DNA of 58,028 nucleotides, from positions 1 to 58,028 of the forward strand of contig JAZUIV010000042.1 of assembly GCA_045642485.1 (NCBI GenBank), in the 5' to 3' direction. The notes below the pieces were generated by a model that saw only the letters and a program-made list of their open reading frames with translations, was not told the origin of the DNA and made no database searches. The stretch's first letter is position 1. Each line of letters opens with the position of its first letter. The translations under genes and the position numbers were made by a program. Shown here in pieces: positions 8,360 to 17,363 of this stretch. This DNA comes from Cacconaster sp045642485 (lineage in GTDB: Bacteria > Bacteroidota > Bacteroidia > Bacteroidales > UBA932).

Positions 8360-9205
8360 TCAGATGCACTTGTATTCAGGTACTATCGGGTGCTTGCCGA
8401 TGGTCAGCACGGGAGGAATCTGCATCAGTTTGAACGAAGAGTTCTTCTTGAGCTTCAGAACCCTTTCAACCAGATCCCGAGCCACTCCGTGCGAGATGAT
8501 GTCTTCAGCGGAGAAGCCACCTTCGTTGAGGGCGTAAAGCACGGGGTCGAGAAGGTCGTATGAGGGCAGGGAGTCCGTGTCTTTCTGATCCGGACGCAGT
8601 TCCGCCGACGGCTCCTTTTCTATTATCGCATCGGGGATGACGGTGTGTCCGGCTTTCCGGTTGATGAAGTGGGACATCTCGAATACCTGAGTCTTGTAGA
8701 GGTCCGCGATTACCATTACCGCACCGCACAGGTCCCCGTACAGCGTGCCGTATCCCGCGAAAAGTTCACTCTTGTTGGAAGTGTTGAGCAGCAGCGCGTC
8801 AAAGCGGTTGGAGTAGGCCATCAGGATGTCGCCCCTGATTCTTGCCTGAAGATTCTCGTTGGCAACGCTCCATTTGCTCTTTTCGAAGAAATTGTGCATC
8901 TCGAATATCATCAGGCTGTAAATCTTGTCGATGGGGATAAGGTGAGTCGAGATGTCAAGGTTGTTGGCAAGGTCCAGCGCATCCGATACGGAGTGCAGGG
9001 ATGAGTATTGGGATGGCATAAGCACTGCGTGCACGTTCTTTGCTCCGAGTGCATCCACGGCCAGAGCAGCCACCAGTGCGGAGTCTATGCCTCCTGAGAG
9101 ACCGATTACGGCTTTTGTCTTGCCGCACGATTTGAAAAATGACCGAAGCTTGCCGACGATGACGGCATAGGCCTCATCAATGGAAATGGAGTCGTCCAGT
9201 ATCAT
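8360..9205 (-). CDS. nadE: NAD+ synthase, ammonia-type
   Basis: Last step of NAD biosynthesis: amidation of nicotinate adenine dinucleotide with ATP. The 281-residue protein lacks the nitrilase-type glutaminase domain of the long form, so it should use free ammonia or a separate amidotransferase. The PP-loop SGGIDS (residues 36-41) of N-type ATP pyrophosphatases, the NTSNKSE motif and the GDLCGAVMVIADLYKT region of NadE are all visible. It lies 15 bp after prs, which makes the PRPP needed in the NAD pathway, so the pair is a plausible functional unit. Confidence 0.95.
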   Translation of the reverse strand: MILDDSISIDEAYAVIVGKLRSFFKSCGKTKAVIGLSGGIDSALVAALAVDALGAKNVHAVLMPSQYSSLHSVSDALDLANNLDISTHLIPIDKIYSLMIFEMHNFFEKSKWSVANENLQARIRGDILMAYSNRFDALLLNTSNKSELFAGYGTLYGDLCGAVMVIADLYKTQVFEMSHFINRKAGHTVIPDAIIEKEPSAELRPDQKDTDSLPSYDLLDPVLYALNEGGFSAEDIISHGVARDLVERVLKLKKNSSFKLMQIPPVLTIGKHPIVPEYKCI

Positions 9206-9220
9206 ATCTCAAAACAGGTT

Positions 9221-10168
9221 CTAGAAAACGAAGGAGTCGCTGATAGGCTTGAAATGATATACTTTCTCGATTACCTCCCCGAAGATGGGAGCGATTGAAA
9301 GTACGGAGAATTTGGAAGTGTCCACGTCAGTGCGCAGGGGAATGGTGTCGGTGACAATGAATTCCTTGAGGGCGCAGTTTGCGATTCTTTCGTATGCCTT
9401 CCCGGAAAGCACGGGGTGGGTGCATACGGCGCGGACGCTGAGGGCTCCCCTGTCCATCAGCATATCGGCGCATTTGGTGATGGTCCCGGCGGTATCGACC
9501 ATATCGTCAACTATCACTACGTTGCGACCTTCCACCTCGCCGATGGCGGTCATCGAATCGACCACGTTGGCCTTGGCTCTGGATTTGTGGCAGATAATCA
9601 TAGGCACTCCGAGAATCCTGGAGTAGGCGTTCGCCCTTTTCGCGCCGCCCATATCGGGAGAAGCGATGGAAAGATTCTCAATGTTGAGGGAGCGCAGGTA
9701 GGGAAGGAAGACGGAACTTGCGTAGATGTGATCTACGGGGAAGTCGAAGAACCCCTGAATCTGGTCGGCGTGAAGGTCGCAGGTCATCACCCGGTCGCAT
9801 CCGGCCGCGGAAAGGAGGTTTGCTACCAGTTTGGCTCCGATGGAGACTCTGGGACGGTCCTTCCTGTCCTGACGGGCCCATCCGAAGTAGGGCATCACCG
9901 CAATTACTTTGTATGCGGAGGCTCTCCTGGCCGCGTCAATCATAAGCAACAATTCAAACAGATTGTCGGTAGGGGGGAAAGTGCTCTGGACGATGAAAAC
10001 GGTTGCGCCTCTGACACTTTCATTGTATGCAGGCTGGAATTCCCCGTCGCTGAAAACGGTCACTTCAGTCTTTCCCAACTCCGTTTTGAGGGATTCGGCT
10101 ATCTTCTCGGCCAGATAGCGGGAACCTCTGCAGGAAAAAATCTTGAATTTGTGTTCAAATTGTTCCAT
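9221..10168 (-). CDS. prs: Ribose-phosphate pyrophosphokinase
   Basis: Cytosolic enzyme making PRPP from ribose-5-phosphate and ATP for nucleotide, His, Trp and NAD synthesis. 315 residues, the classic bacterial length. Seen: the flexible-loop region RQDRKDRPR near residue 100, the PRPP-binding motif VVIVDDMVDTAGT near 215-227, and the conserved FSDGE near residue 40. It starts 4 bp after ysxC and is followed by nadE. Expression with ysxC from the minus-strand promoter at 10794 is likely. Confidence 0.97.
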   Translation of the reverse strand: MEQFEHKFKIFSCRGSRYLAEKIAESLKTELGKTEVTVFSDGEFQPAYNESVRGATVFIVQSTFPPTDNLFELLLMIDAARRASAYKVIAVMPYFGWARQDRKDRPRVSIGAKLVANLLSAAGCDRVMTCDLHADQIQGFFDFPVDHIYASSVFLPYLRSLNIENLSIASPDMGGAKRANAYSRILGVPMIICHKSRAKANVVDSMTAIGEVEGRNVVIVDDMVDTAGTITKCADMLMDRGALSVRAVCTHPVLSGKAYERIANCALKEFIVTDTIPLRTDVDTSKFSVLSIAPIFGEVIEKVYHFKPISDSFVF

Positions 10169-10172
10169 AGGA

Positions 10173-10772
10173 TTATTTATTGTTTTTAAGTATTGATTCG
10201 ATATAGGAAAGAATCTCTTCCCGCCCCATTCCGGTCTCGGAGGAACTTTTGAAGCAGGGAGGCAACGTCTCCCAATACTCCAGAAGGCTCTTTTCGATAC
10301 CGGCGATGCGTGAGGCCAGAACGTTGACTCCCGACTTGTCGCATTTGGTGTAGATGATTGAGAACGGGATGCCTCTCTCCCCGAGGGAGACCAGAAAGTC
10401 GAGGTCTATCTTCTGGAGGTCGTGCCTGCTGTCCAGCAGGACAAAAACCAGCATCATCTCCCGGGAGAGGGAGATATAGTTGCTGATGGTCTTTTCCAGT
10501 TTTTCCCGCCCGGTCTTGCTCATCTTTGCGTAACCGTACCCGGGCAAATCGACAAGATACCATTCCCCGTTGATGAGGAAGTGGTTGACCTCGCGTGTCT
10601 TTCCCGGTGTGGATGAGGTGTGGGCCAGCCCTTTGCGTCCGCACAGGCAGTTGATCAGGGATGACTTGCCCACGTTGCTCCTTCCGATGAACGCGAATTC
10701 GGGGAGGAGTTTTTCCGGCTTCTGGGAGACATTTGTGCTCCCACCCGCAAATGTGGCTTCCTTGATAATCAT
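10173..10772 (-). CDS. ysxC: Ribosome biogenesis GTP-binding protein YsxC/EngB
   Basis: TRAFAC-class GTPase that assists assembly of the large ribosomal subunit. G1 GRSNVGKSS, G2 region TPGKTREVN, G3 DLPGYGYA and G4 TKCDK are all present. I place the start at 10772 (MIIKEATFAG, 199 aa) since this matches the family N-terminus; the upstream in-frame ATG at 10808 would add 12 unrelated hydrophobic residues and overlap the promoter. First gene of the operon with prs and nadE. Confidence 0.95.
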   Translation of the reverse strand: MIIKEATFAGGSTNVSQKPEKLLPEFAFIGRSNVGKSSLINCLCGRKGLAHTSSTPGKTREVNHFLINGEWYLVDLPGYGYAKMSKTGREKLEKTISNYISLSREMMLVFVLLDSRHDLQKIDLDFLVSLGERGIPFSIIYTKCDKSGVNVLASRIAGIEKSLLEYWETLPPCFKSSSETGMGREEILSYIESILKNNK

Positions 10773-10793
10773 AACGGGTGAAAAAGGCATCGG

Positions 10794-10801
10794 CAAAAGT
10801 A
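10794..10801 (-). promoter_or_regulatory. -7 promoter element of ysxC-prs-nadE
   Basis: Minus-strand TACTTTTG fits TAnnTTTG about 22 nt before the ysxC start. No matching TTTG at the proper distance was found. Confidence 0.5.
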
Positions 10802-10855
10802 CAAACAAAGGGAGAAAAAGAGAAAAATATTTGTTAAATTTGATAGAATCTGTTT

Positions 10856-10863
10856 TATATTTG
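10856..10863 (+). promoter_or_regulatory. -7 promoter element of the glycogen cluster
   Basis: TATATTTG (TAnnTTTG) is preceded by TTTG at 10830-10833 with a 22-nt spacer. It ends seven nt before the branching-enzyme ATG, so the transcript should have almost no 5' leader. It is back to back with the ysxC promoter. Confidence 0.7.
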
Positions 10864-10870
10864 GCACCGT

Positions 10871-12853
10871 ATGAAAAAGCAATTGAAGATATATGACAGG
10901 GATCCCTGGCTCAATCCGTACAGGGAGGCTATTGAAAGGCGATTTGCTAAAATCGTGGAAAAAAGGGACTCCCTTGCGGGAGGAGGAAGCCTCAAGCTTG
11001 CCGTCAACGGCAGTCTCTATTACTGCCTCCACAAGGAAGATGGCAGGTATGTATTCAGGGAGTGGGCGCCGAATGCCACAAAAATCTATCTTATCGGCAG
11101 TTTCAACGGGTGGAAAAGGAGTTCTGAGTGGGAGCTCCGCCCTATTGGGAAAGGAAACTGGGAACTGAAGGCCGACGCATCCCTCATCTGCCACGGAGAC
11201 CTCTACAAATGGTATGTGGAGTGGCCGGGAGGCGGAGGAGAACGAATCCCCGCATACGCCACCAGATGTGTCCAGGACCCTGAAACCAAGATATTTTCCG
11301 CTCAGGTATGGGACCCTGAAAAGCCGTACAGGTGGCGTCACAAACGGGGTCCGAAAATCGCCAATCCCATTATCTATGAGGCCCATACCGGTATGTGCAG
11401 CGAAGAGGCGAAAGTGGCCACATTCAATGAATTCAGGCAGAATGTGCTTCCGCGAATCATCGAGGGCGGGTACAACACCATCCAGATGATGGCTCTGCAG
11501 GAACATCCATACTACGGAAGTTTCGGCTATCAGGTTTCCAGTTTCTATGCCCTGAGCAGCAGATTCGGGACTCCTGAGGAGTTCAAGGCTCTTGTGGATG
11601 CCGCGCACCAGGCCGGAATAGCTGTGATTATGGACGTGGTCCACAGCCACGCTGTAAGCAATGAGGTGGAAGGAATCGGCCGTCTCGACGGCTCGTACAC
11701 GACCTATTTCCACGAAGGCCCCAGAGGACAGCATCCCGCCTGGAACAGCCGCTGTTTCGATTACGGCAAGAACGAGACGCTGCATTTTCTGCTTTCGAAC
11801 CTGAAATACTGGATGCAGGAATACTGTCTGGACGGGTTCCGGTTCGACGGGGTGACAAGTATGCTCTACTATGACCACGGGCTGGAGCGGGACTTTGTCG
11901 GCTATGACTCTTACTTCGATGGTGGACAGGATGAAGATGCCCTTGTCTATCTGGGGCTTGCGAATATTCTGGTGAAGGAGGTGAACTCCCGCGCGTTCAC
12001 GATTGCGGAGGATATGTCGGGAATGCCGGGCCTTGCCGCTCCCCTGAAGGAGATGGGCACGGGGTTCGACTACCGTATGAGTATGGGAGTGGCCGACCAT
12101 TGGATAAAGTGGATCAAGGAGCGGAGTGACTGGGACTGGAATATGGGGGAAATCTGGTACGAGCTTTCCAACAAGCGGGTCGAGGAGAGGACCATCAGCT
12201 ATGCCGAGTGTCACGACCAGGCCCTTGTAGGGGACAAGACCATAATCTTCCGTCTGATGGACAAGGAGATGTACTGGTCGATGAACAGGGAGTCACAGAA
12301 TCCGACAGTTGATCGGGGGATTGCTCTCCACAAGATGATAAGGCTGGTGACCGCCGCCGCTGCGGGAGACGGCTATCTGAACTTTATGGGAAACGAATTC
12401 GGACATCCGGAGTGGATAGATTTCCCGAGGGAGGGCAACAACTGGTCCTGCTTCTATGCAAGACGTCAGTGGTCGCTGGCCGATTCACCGCTCCTAAGAT
12501 ACCGCGACCTTCTTTTCTTCGACAGGGATATGATTCACCTATTCTCTGAAAATCAATTGTTTATGGCTAGACCCTCGTGCGTACGCGCGGATGAGGAGAA
12601 AAAAGTTTTGGTTTTGACGCGTGGAGAGTATATTTTTGCGCTGAATTTCAATCCGGAGCATTCGTTTGCGGATTACGGATTCGAAGTTCCCGCCGGTGAG
12701 TATGTCTCCGTCCTTGACAGTGACGACCCCCTTTATGGCGGATTTGCGCGAAACGACAGTAAAGCGCACCACTTTACATCTTTCCGTGAAGGACACAATA
12801 TTTTATATCTCTACCTGCCCTGCCGCAGTGCACAGGTTTTGAGAAAATTATAA
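10871..12853 (+). CDS. glgB: 1,4-alpha-glucan branching enzyme (GH13)
   Basis: Introduces alpha-1,6 branches in glycogen. 660 residues: N-terminal CBM48-like domain (YVFREWAPNAT and FNGW around 60-80), GH13 barrel with region I DVVHSH, region II GFRFDGVTS (catalytic Asp), region III TIAEDMSG (catalytic Glu) and region IV YAECHDQALVGD, then a C-terminal beta domain. The ECHDQALVGDK motif and size match the eukaryote-like GH13_8 branch found in Bacteroidota. First of five co-oriented glycogen genes; the next starts 5 bp downstream. Confidence 0.95.
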   Translation: MKKQLKIYDRDPWLNPYREAIERRFAKIVEKRDSLAGGGSLKLAVNGSLYYCLHKEDGRYVFREWAPNATKIYLIGSFNGWKRSSEWELRPIGKGNWELKADASLICHGDLYKWYVEWPGGGGERIPAYATRCVQDPETKIFSAQVWDPEKPYRWRHKRGPKIANPIIYEAHTGMCSEEAKVATFNEFRQNVLPRIIEGGYNTIQMMALQEHPYYGSFGYQVSSFYALSSRFGTPEEFKALVDAAHQAGIAVIMDVVHSHAVSNEVEGIGRLDGSYTTYFHEGPRGQHPAWNSRCFDYGKNETLHFLLSNLKYWMQEYCLDGFRFDGVTSMLYYDHGLERDFVGYDSYFDGGQDEDALVYLGLANILVKEVNSRAFTIAEDMSGMPGLAAPLKEMGTGFDYRMSMGVADHWIKWIKERSDWDWNMGEIWYELSNKRVEERTISYAECHDQALVGDKTIIFRLMDKEMYWSMNRESQNPTVDRGIALHKMIRLVTAAAAGDGYLNFMGNEFGHPEWIDFPREGNNWSCFYARRQWSLADSPLLRYRDLLFFDRDMIHLFSENQLFMARPSCVRADEEKKVLVLTRGEYIFALNFNPEHSFADYGFEVPAGEYVSVLDSDDPLYGGFARNDSKAHHFTSFREGHNILYLYLPCRSAQVLRKL

Positions 12854-12858
12854 CGTTT

Positions 12859-14784
12859 ATGGCATATTTGAGATTCAACAAGGCAGAACTGGTGAATCTT
12901 GAGTACTCACTCAAGAGAGAAGTGCTGGCCACCAACAGCGGGGGCGGCTATCTCAACACCACCATCGTAGGCTGCAACACCCGGAAATATCACGGACTGC
13001 TCGCAGTCCCGATATACCGTTTCGGAGGGCACCGCTATATGCTCCTCTCCGCTGTCGATGAGACGCTCTTCCAGCACAACAAGCCCTTCAATCTGGGCAT
13101 CCACTGCTATGGAGACATTTATGAACCCAGAGGACACAAGTACATCATAGATTTTGAGATGGACCCCATTCCGACTGTCACCTACAGTGTAGGCGGTATG
13201 GTGTTCAAGAAGGAAATGCTCTTCGGAAGCAAGGGCGAACAGCTGCTCATCCGCTATACCCTGCTGGATGCTCCGGCCGATACCGTTCTGAGGCTCAAGC
13301 CTTTCCTGGCTTTCCGCAGCATTCACGAACTTACTCACGCGAACACTGATGCAAACACCAGATATCGCGAGATTGACGGGGGCGTCTCCTTCTGCCTGTA
13401 CGAAGGCTTTCCCGACATCAACCTCCAGCTTTCAAAGGAGAGCGAATATGTCCACTGCCCCGACTGGTACAACAATGTCGTTTATGGGGAAGAGGCCCGT
13501 CGCGGTTTTGAGTGCAGCGAAGACCTGATGGTCCCCGGTTTCTTCGAGATTCCCGTCAGAAAGGGGGAGAGCGTGATTCTGTCCGCCAGTACGGCTGAAG
13601 TGAACCCGTCCTCTCTGAAAGCGCAGTTTACCAGGCTCCATAACTCAGTTGCTCCCAGGAACGATTACGATTCCTGCCTCAAGGCGGCCGCGGCCGGAAT
13701 GTTCGCCGAAAATGAAAACGGCAACACCTGCGTCTGCACCGGTTTCTCCTGGCACGAAATCGGAGGACTGAGGGAGACCTGCATAGCGCTCCCCGGCCTT
13801 ACCATTTACAACAACGGAGACGCCAGACTTTTCGAAAAAGTTCTGGACGGCCTGATTTCCGACAGAAATGCGGATATATTCGAGGGCGGCAATCAGTCCG
13901 AAGCCCCTTTGCGCATAGTTGAACTTGTCCAGCATCTGATATCCTTCACCGGGCAGAAATCCCGGGTCTGGAAAAAATACGGCGGGACCGTCAAGGCAAT
14001 AGTCAAGAGCTATTTCGACAGCCGTCCCGAGTCGGTATGTCACGATAACGGCTATATATGGTCCTATAAACCCGGCGTTGCACTCAGCTGGATGAATGCT
14101 TATGTCAACGGGCTCCCCGTTACGGAAAGGGCCGGCTACCAGGTTGAGACCAACTGCTTCTGGTACAATGCTCTCCGTTTCGTTGCCGGGATGGAACCGT
14201 CCACGTCTTTCGGAAAGCAGTGTGACACCACAGCCCGGAAGATTCAGGAGTCGTTCCTCGAGATGTTCTGGGTTGAAGAACGGCATCATCTTGCTGATTA
14301 CGTTGACAGTTACGGGAAGAACGTTTTCACTCGTCCGAACCAGCTTTATGCCTGCTCATTGCCTTTCAGCCCGATTGACGAGGAGCACCAGTCGCTGGTC
14401 CTCAAGGCCGTGACAAGGGAACTGGCCACCGCAAGAGGCATCCGCACCCTTTCTCCCAAGAATCCCATCTACAGGGCGCATTACGAAGGCAATCAGGTTC
14501 AGCGTGATTCCGCCACCCATAACGGCTGCAACCGTCCCTGGCTTCTGGGAGCCTATATGGACGCCTCGTTCAGATTGTACGGGGGAGCGTTCATCCGCAC
14601 GGCTCAGGACCTGATTGACGGCTTCCAGGAGGATATGAACGTGCACGGAATCGGATGTGTCGCGGAAATCTACGACGGAGACCCCCAGTACGCCGCCCAC
14701 GGCGCAATCTGCTCGTCTCTCAGCGTCGCGGAGATATTGAGAGTCAAATATCTTATCAATAAATACAAGGAGGCTGAACAATGA
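12859..14784 (+). CDS. Glycogen debranching enzyme, amylo-alpha-1,6-glucosidase type
   Basis: 641-residue protein with the two-part layout of bacterial glycogen debranching enzymes: an N-terminal beta-sandwich (NTRKYHGLL at about 33-41) and a C-terminal (alpha/alpha)6 barrel starting around residue 250, with FSWHEIGGLRET, FEGGNQSEAPLR and NQLYACSLPFSP. The family (GDE, GH133) removes the alpha-1,6 glucose stub. Its stop overlaps the next start (ATGA at 14781), so translation is coupled to the synthase-like gene. Specificity could include limit dextrin or maltosyl branches. Confidence 0.92.
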   Translation: MAYLRFNKAELVNLEYSLKREVLATNSGGGYLNTTIVGCNTRKYHGLLAVPIYRFGGHRYMLLSAVDETLFQHNKPFNLGIHCYGDIYEPRGHKYIIDFEMDPIPTVTYSVGGMVFKKEMLFGSKGEQLLIRYTLLDAPADTVLRLKPFLAFRSIHELTHANTDANTRYREIDGGVSFCLYEGFPDINLQLSKESEYVHCPDWYNNVVYGEEARRGFECSEDLMVPGFFEIPVRKGESVILSASTAEVNPSSLKAQFTRLHNSVAPRNDYDSCLKAAAAGMFAENENGNTCVCTGFSWHEIGGLRETCIALPGLTIYNNGDARLFEKVLDGLISDRNADIFEGGNQSEAPLRIVELVQHLISFTGQKSRVWKKYGGTVKAIVKSYFDSRPESVCHDNGYIWSYKPGVALSWMNAYVNGLPVTERAGYQVETNCFWYNALRFVAGMEPSTSFGKQCDTTARKIQESFLEMFWVEERHHLADYVDSYGKNVFTRPNQLYACSLPFSPIDEEHQSLVLKAVTRELATARGIRTLSPKNPIYRAHYEGNQVQRDSATHNGCNRPWLLGAYMDASFRLYGGAFIRTAQDLIDGFQEDMNVHGIGCVAEIYDGDPQYAAHGAICSSLSVAEILRVKYLINKYKEAEQ

Positions 14785-16064
14785 GAGTTCTGATGTTCGG
14801 ATGGGAATTTCCCCCTCATATTGCAGGAGGTCTGGGTACCGCCTGCTACGGTATGACAAAGGGTCTTGCCCACGCCAATGTAGATGTTCTTTTCGTTATG
14901 CCCAGCGCGAGCGGGGATGAGGACCAGTCATCCGTCAGGATCATCAACGCAAGTGATGTTGCCGTGTATGATTCCTGCCATAATGTCGATGAGTTTCTCA
15001 GCAGAGTGCAGTTTCTCAGGGTAGGTTCGAACCTGCATCCTTATATCGACCCTTCCGATTTCACTGAACTGGTGGAAGAGGAGAAGAGGTCCCAGAGCGA
15101 GGAATTCAGGTTCTATTTCCGACAGAAATACAAGTTCTCAGGAAAATACGGAAAGAATCTGATGGAAGAGGTGGCAAGATATGCTATGGTGGCGGGTGCG
15201 ATTGCATCCGAAGAGCAGTTTGACGTCATCCACGCCCACGATTGGCTGACTTATCTCGCAGGTATAGCCGCAAAGAGGGTTTCCGGCAAGCCGCTGGTGA
15301 TACACGTCCACGCGACGGCATTCGACCGTGCCACAAGCATCGACCCCGAAGTCTATCGTCTCGAAAAGATGGGAATGGAAGAGGCGGACAAGGTGATAAC
15401 AGTCAGCAACCTTACCAGGAACATAGTCATCAACAAATACGGCATCGATCCCTCCAAGGTTGTGACAGTTCACAATGCCGTGGATTTCTCCGGAAGGGAA
15501 TCCGTGGAGGTACGCAGGGGAGTGAAGGACAAGGTCATCACTTTCCTCGGCAGAATCACTTTCCAGAAAGGTCCCGAATATTTTATCGAGGCTGCGGCAA
15601 AAGTTCTCAAGAGATGCCCTGAGGCCAGGTTCGTGATGGCCGGGAGCGGCGATATGATGAACAGGTGTGTCCGTCACGTTGCCCGTCTCGGTATATCGGA
15701 CAGGTTTCATTTCACGGGCTTCCTCCGTGGAGATGATGTTCAGAAAATGTTCGCACTTTCAGATGTTTATGTGATGCCGTCCGTTTCGGAGCCCTTCGGA
15801 ATATCTCCTCTGGAGGCGATGAAGTCGGATGTACCGACGATAATCTCCAAGCAGAGCGGTGTGGCCGAGGTCCTCAAGTATGCCATAAAGGTCGATTTCT
15901 GGGATATCGATGCCCTTGCGGACGCGATGTACGGATTGTTGAGGTATCCCAATCTCTCGAAGATGGCAACGGAAAAGGGGCGGCAGGAGGTCGATACCCT
16001 GAAGTGGGATTCTGCGGCCCTCAAGATCAGAAAAGTTTATGAATCAGCGATTGAAAAAAGATAA
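14781..16064 (+). CDS. Glycogen synthase-like glycosyltransferase (GT4 fold GT-B)
   Basis: 427 residues, two Rossmann domains of GT-B type. Seen: N-terminal FGWEFPPHIAGGLGT (nucleotide-sugar/acceptor loop as in starch synthases), HAHDWLTYLAG, HVHATAFDR, GRITFQKGPEYF at the start of the second domain and the E-x7-E element EPFGISPLE near residue 340. The gene sits between debranching enzyme and GH57 with 4-bp overlap upstream, so elongation of alpha-1,4-glucan is the likely role. Donor (UDP- or ADP-glucose) is not decided; no ADP-glucose pyrophosphorylase gene is in the window. Confidence 0.88.
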   Translation: MRVLMFGWEFPPHIAGGLGTACYGMTKGLAHANVDVLFVMPSASGDEDQSSVRIINASDVAVYDSCHNVDEFLSRVQFLRVGSNLHPYIDPSDFTELVEEEKRSQSEEFRFYFRQKYKFSGKYGKNLMEEVARYAMVAGAIASEEQFDVIHAHDWLTYLAGIAAKRVSGKPLVIHVHATAFDRATSIDPEVYRLEKMGMEEADKVITVSNLTRNIVINKYGIDPSKVVTVHNAVDFSGRESVEVRRGVKDKVITFLGRITFQKGPEYFIEAAAKVLKRCPEARFVMAGSGDMMNRCVRHVARLGISDRFHFTGFLRGDDVQKMFALSDVYVMPSVSEPFGISPLEAMKSDVPTIISKQSGVAEVLKYAIKVDFWDIDALADAMYGLLRYPNLSKMATEKGRQEVDTLKWDSAALKIRKVYESAIEKR

Positions 16065-16079
16065 TAATTGAAATAAGAT

Positions 16080-17288
16080 ATGGGTAAATCAGTTTGTTTT
16101 TATTTCCAGGTGCACCAGCCGGACCGGCTCCGTCAGTTCAGGTTCTTTGATATCGGCAATGATTTCCACTATTTTGACGATTTCGCCAACAGGACTATTG
16201 TGCGCAGAATAGCCGACAGGTGCTATATCCCTATGAACAACCTGCTTCTGGAGCAGATCAAGGCACACAAGGGAGCCTTCAAGGTTGCTTTCTCCATTTC
16301 CGGTGTGGCGGTCGAGCAATTCGGCAAATACGCTCCGGAGGTTCTGGACAGTTTCAAGGCTCTTGCCGCCACCGGGTGTGTGGAATTTCTCTCGGAGACC
16401 TACTCCCATTCTCTGGCCGCTCTCTCTTCTCCGGCGGAATTCAAGAAACAGGTGAAGGAGCATCAGAAGATTATGCAGGGCCTTTTCGGAATCAAGCCCA
16501 CCGCATTCCGCAATACTGAGCTCATCTATTCGGATTCGATCGGGGAGATGTTGGGCGATATGGGTTACAGCGTCGTCCTTGCCGAAGGTGCCAGGCACAT
16601 CCTCGGATGGAAGAGCCCCAATTTTGTCTATACCAATGCCATCAATCCCCGCGTGAAAGTACTTCTCCGCAATTTCGGGCTGAGCGATGACATTGCATTC
16701 CGTTTCGGTAACAGCGCTTGGGAAGGATGGCCCCTTACTGCCGACAAGTATGCTTCCTGGCTCAGTTCGTCACTGGCAAAGGAGGATGTGATAAACCTCT
16801 TTATGGACTACGAAACGTTCGGAGAGCATCAGAAAGCGGCCACAGGCATTTTCGACTTTATGAAGAATCTTCCGGCCGCTGTGTTTGCGGCAGGCCTCGA
16901 GTTTGCGACTCCCACTGAGATTGCAGAAAAATACCAGCCCGTGGCCCCTTTGAACGTGATATATCCCACGTCCTGGGCCGATGAGGAGCGTGATACCAGC
17001 GCCTGGCTCGGAAATGAACTTCAGGAGGAGGCGTTCAGCAAGATATGCGCGTTGGAGACGGATGTACTCAAGACCCGCGATGACAAGCTGATAAACACTT
17101 TCCGCAAATTGCAGGAGAGCGATCATTTTTATTATATGTGTACCAAGTTCTTCTCGGATGGAAGCGTGCACAGTTATTTCAATCCGTATGACAGTCCTTA
17201 CGAGGCCTTCATCAATTATATGAACGTTCTCGGAGATTTCGAAATCAGGGTAAAGGATGCGTTAAAACAAAAGAAAAACGTTAAATAA
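16080..17288 (+). CDS. GH57 alpha-amylase / glucanotransferase-like enzyme
   Basis: 402-residue cytosolic enzyme with GH57 conserved motifs: HQP (residues 14-16), FSISGV, the nucleophile region EFLSETYSH (Glu near 107) and the acid region MDYETFGEH (Asp near 243). No signal peptide, so it acts on intracellular glycogen or maltodextrin. It sits 15 bp after the synthase-like gene. GH57 includes amylase, 4-alpha-glucanotransferase and branching enzyme; I cannot choose among them. Confidence 0.9.
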   Translation: MGKSVCFYFQVHQPDRLRQFRFFDIGNDFHYFDDFANRTIVRRIADRCYIPMNNLLLEQIKAHKGAFKVAFSISGVAVEQFGKYAPEVLDSFKALAATGCVEFLSETYSHSLAALSSPAEFKKQVKEHQKIMQGLFGIKPTAFRNTELIYSDSIGEMLGDMGYSVVLAEGARHILGWKSPNFVYTNAINPRVKVLLRNFGLSDDIAFRFGNSAWEGWPLTADKYASWLSSSLAKEDVINLFMDYETFGEHQKAATGIFDFMKNLPAAVFAAGLEFATPTEIAEKYQPVAPLNVIYPTSWADEERDTSAWLGNELQEEAFSKICALETDVLKTRDDKLINTFRKLQESDHFYYMCTKFFSDGSVHSYFNPYDSPYEAFINYMNVLGDFEIRVKDALKQKKNVK

Positions 17289-17295
17289 TATAAGT

Positions 17296-17349
17296 TTTCG
17301 CAAGGACCCTACAAATCCCTGAACAGTATTAATGAAAGTACTTGCGAAA
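17296..17349. repeat. Inverted repeat before the phosphorylase gene
   Basis: TTTCGCAAG (17296-17304) and CTTGCGAAA (17341-17349) are perfect 9-bp complements with a 36-nt spacer, just before the phosphorylase start. It could sequester the translation start or bind a regulator; there is no T-run. Confidence 0.45.
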
Positions 17350-17363
17350 CTAAAGTGATAGAT

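Noticed and set aside
8505..8729. Arg/Pro-rich open frame within nadE
   Set aside because: Frame shadow of a GC-rich gene with no coding signs.
10769..12214. Long antisense reading frame opposite the branching enzyme
   Set aside because: High GC gives open antisense frames; no domain, promoter or conserved sequence, while the plus frame has all GH13 motifs.
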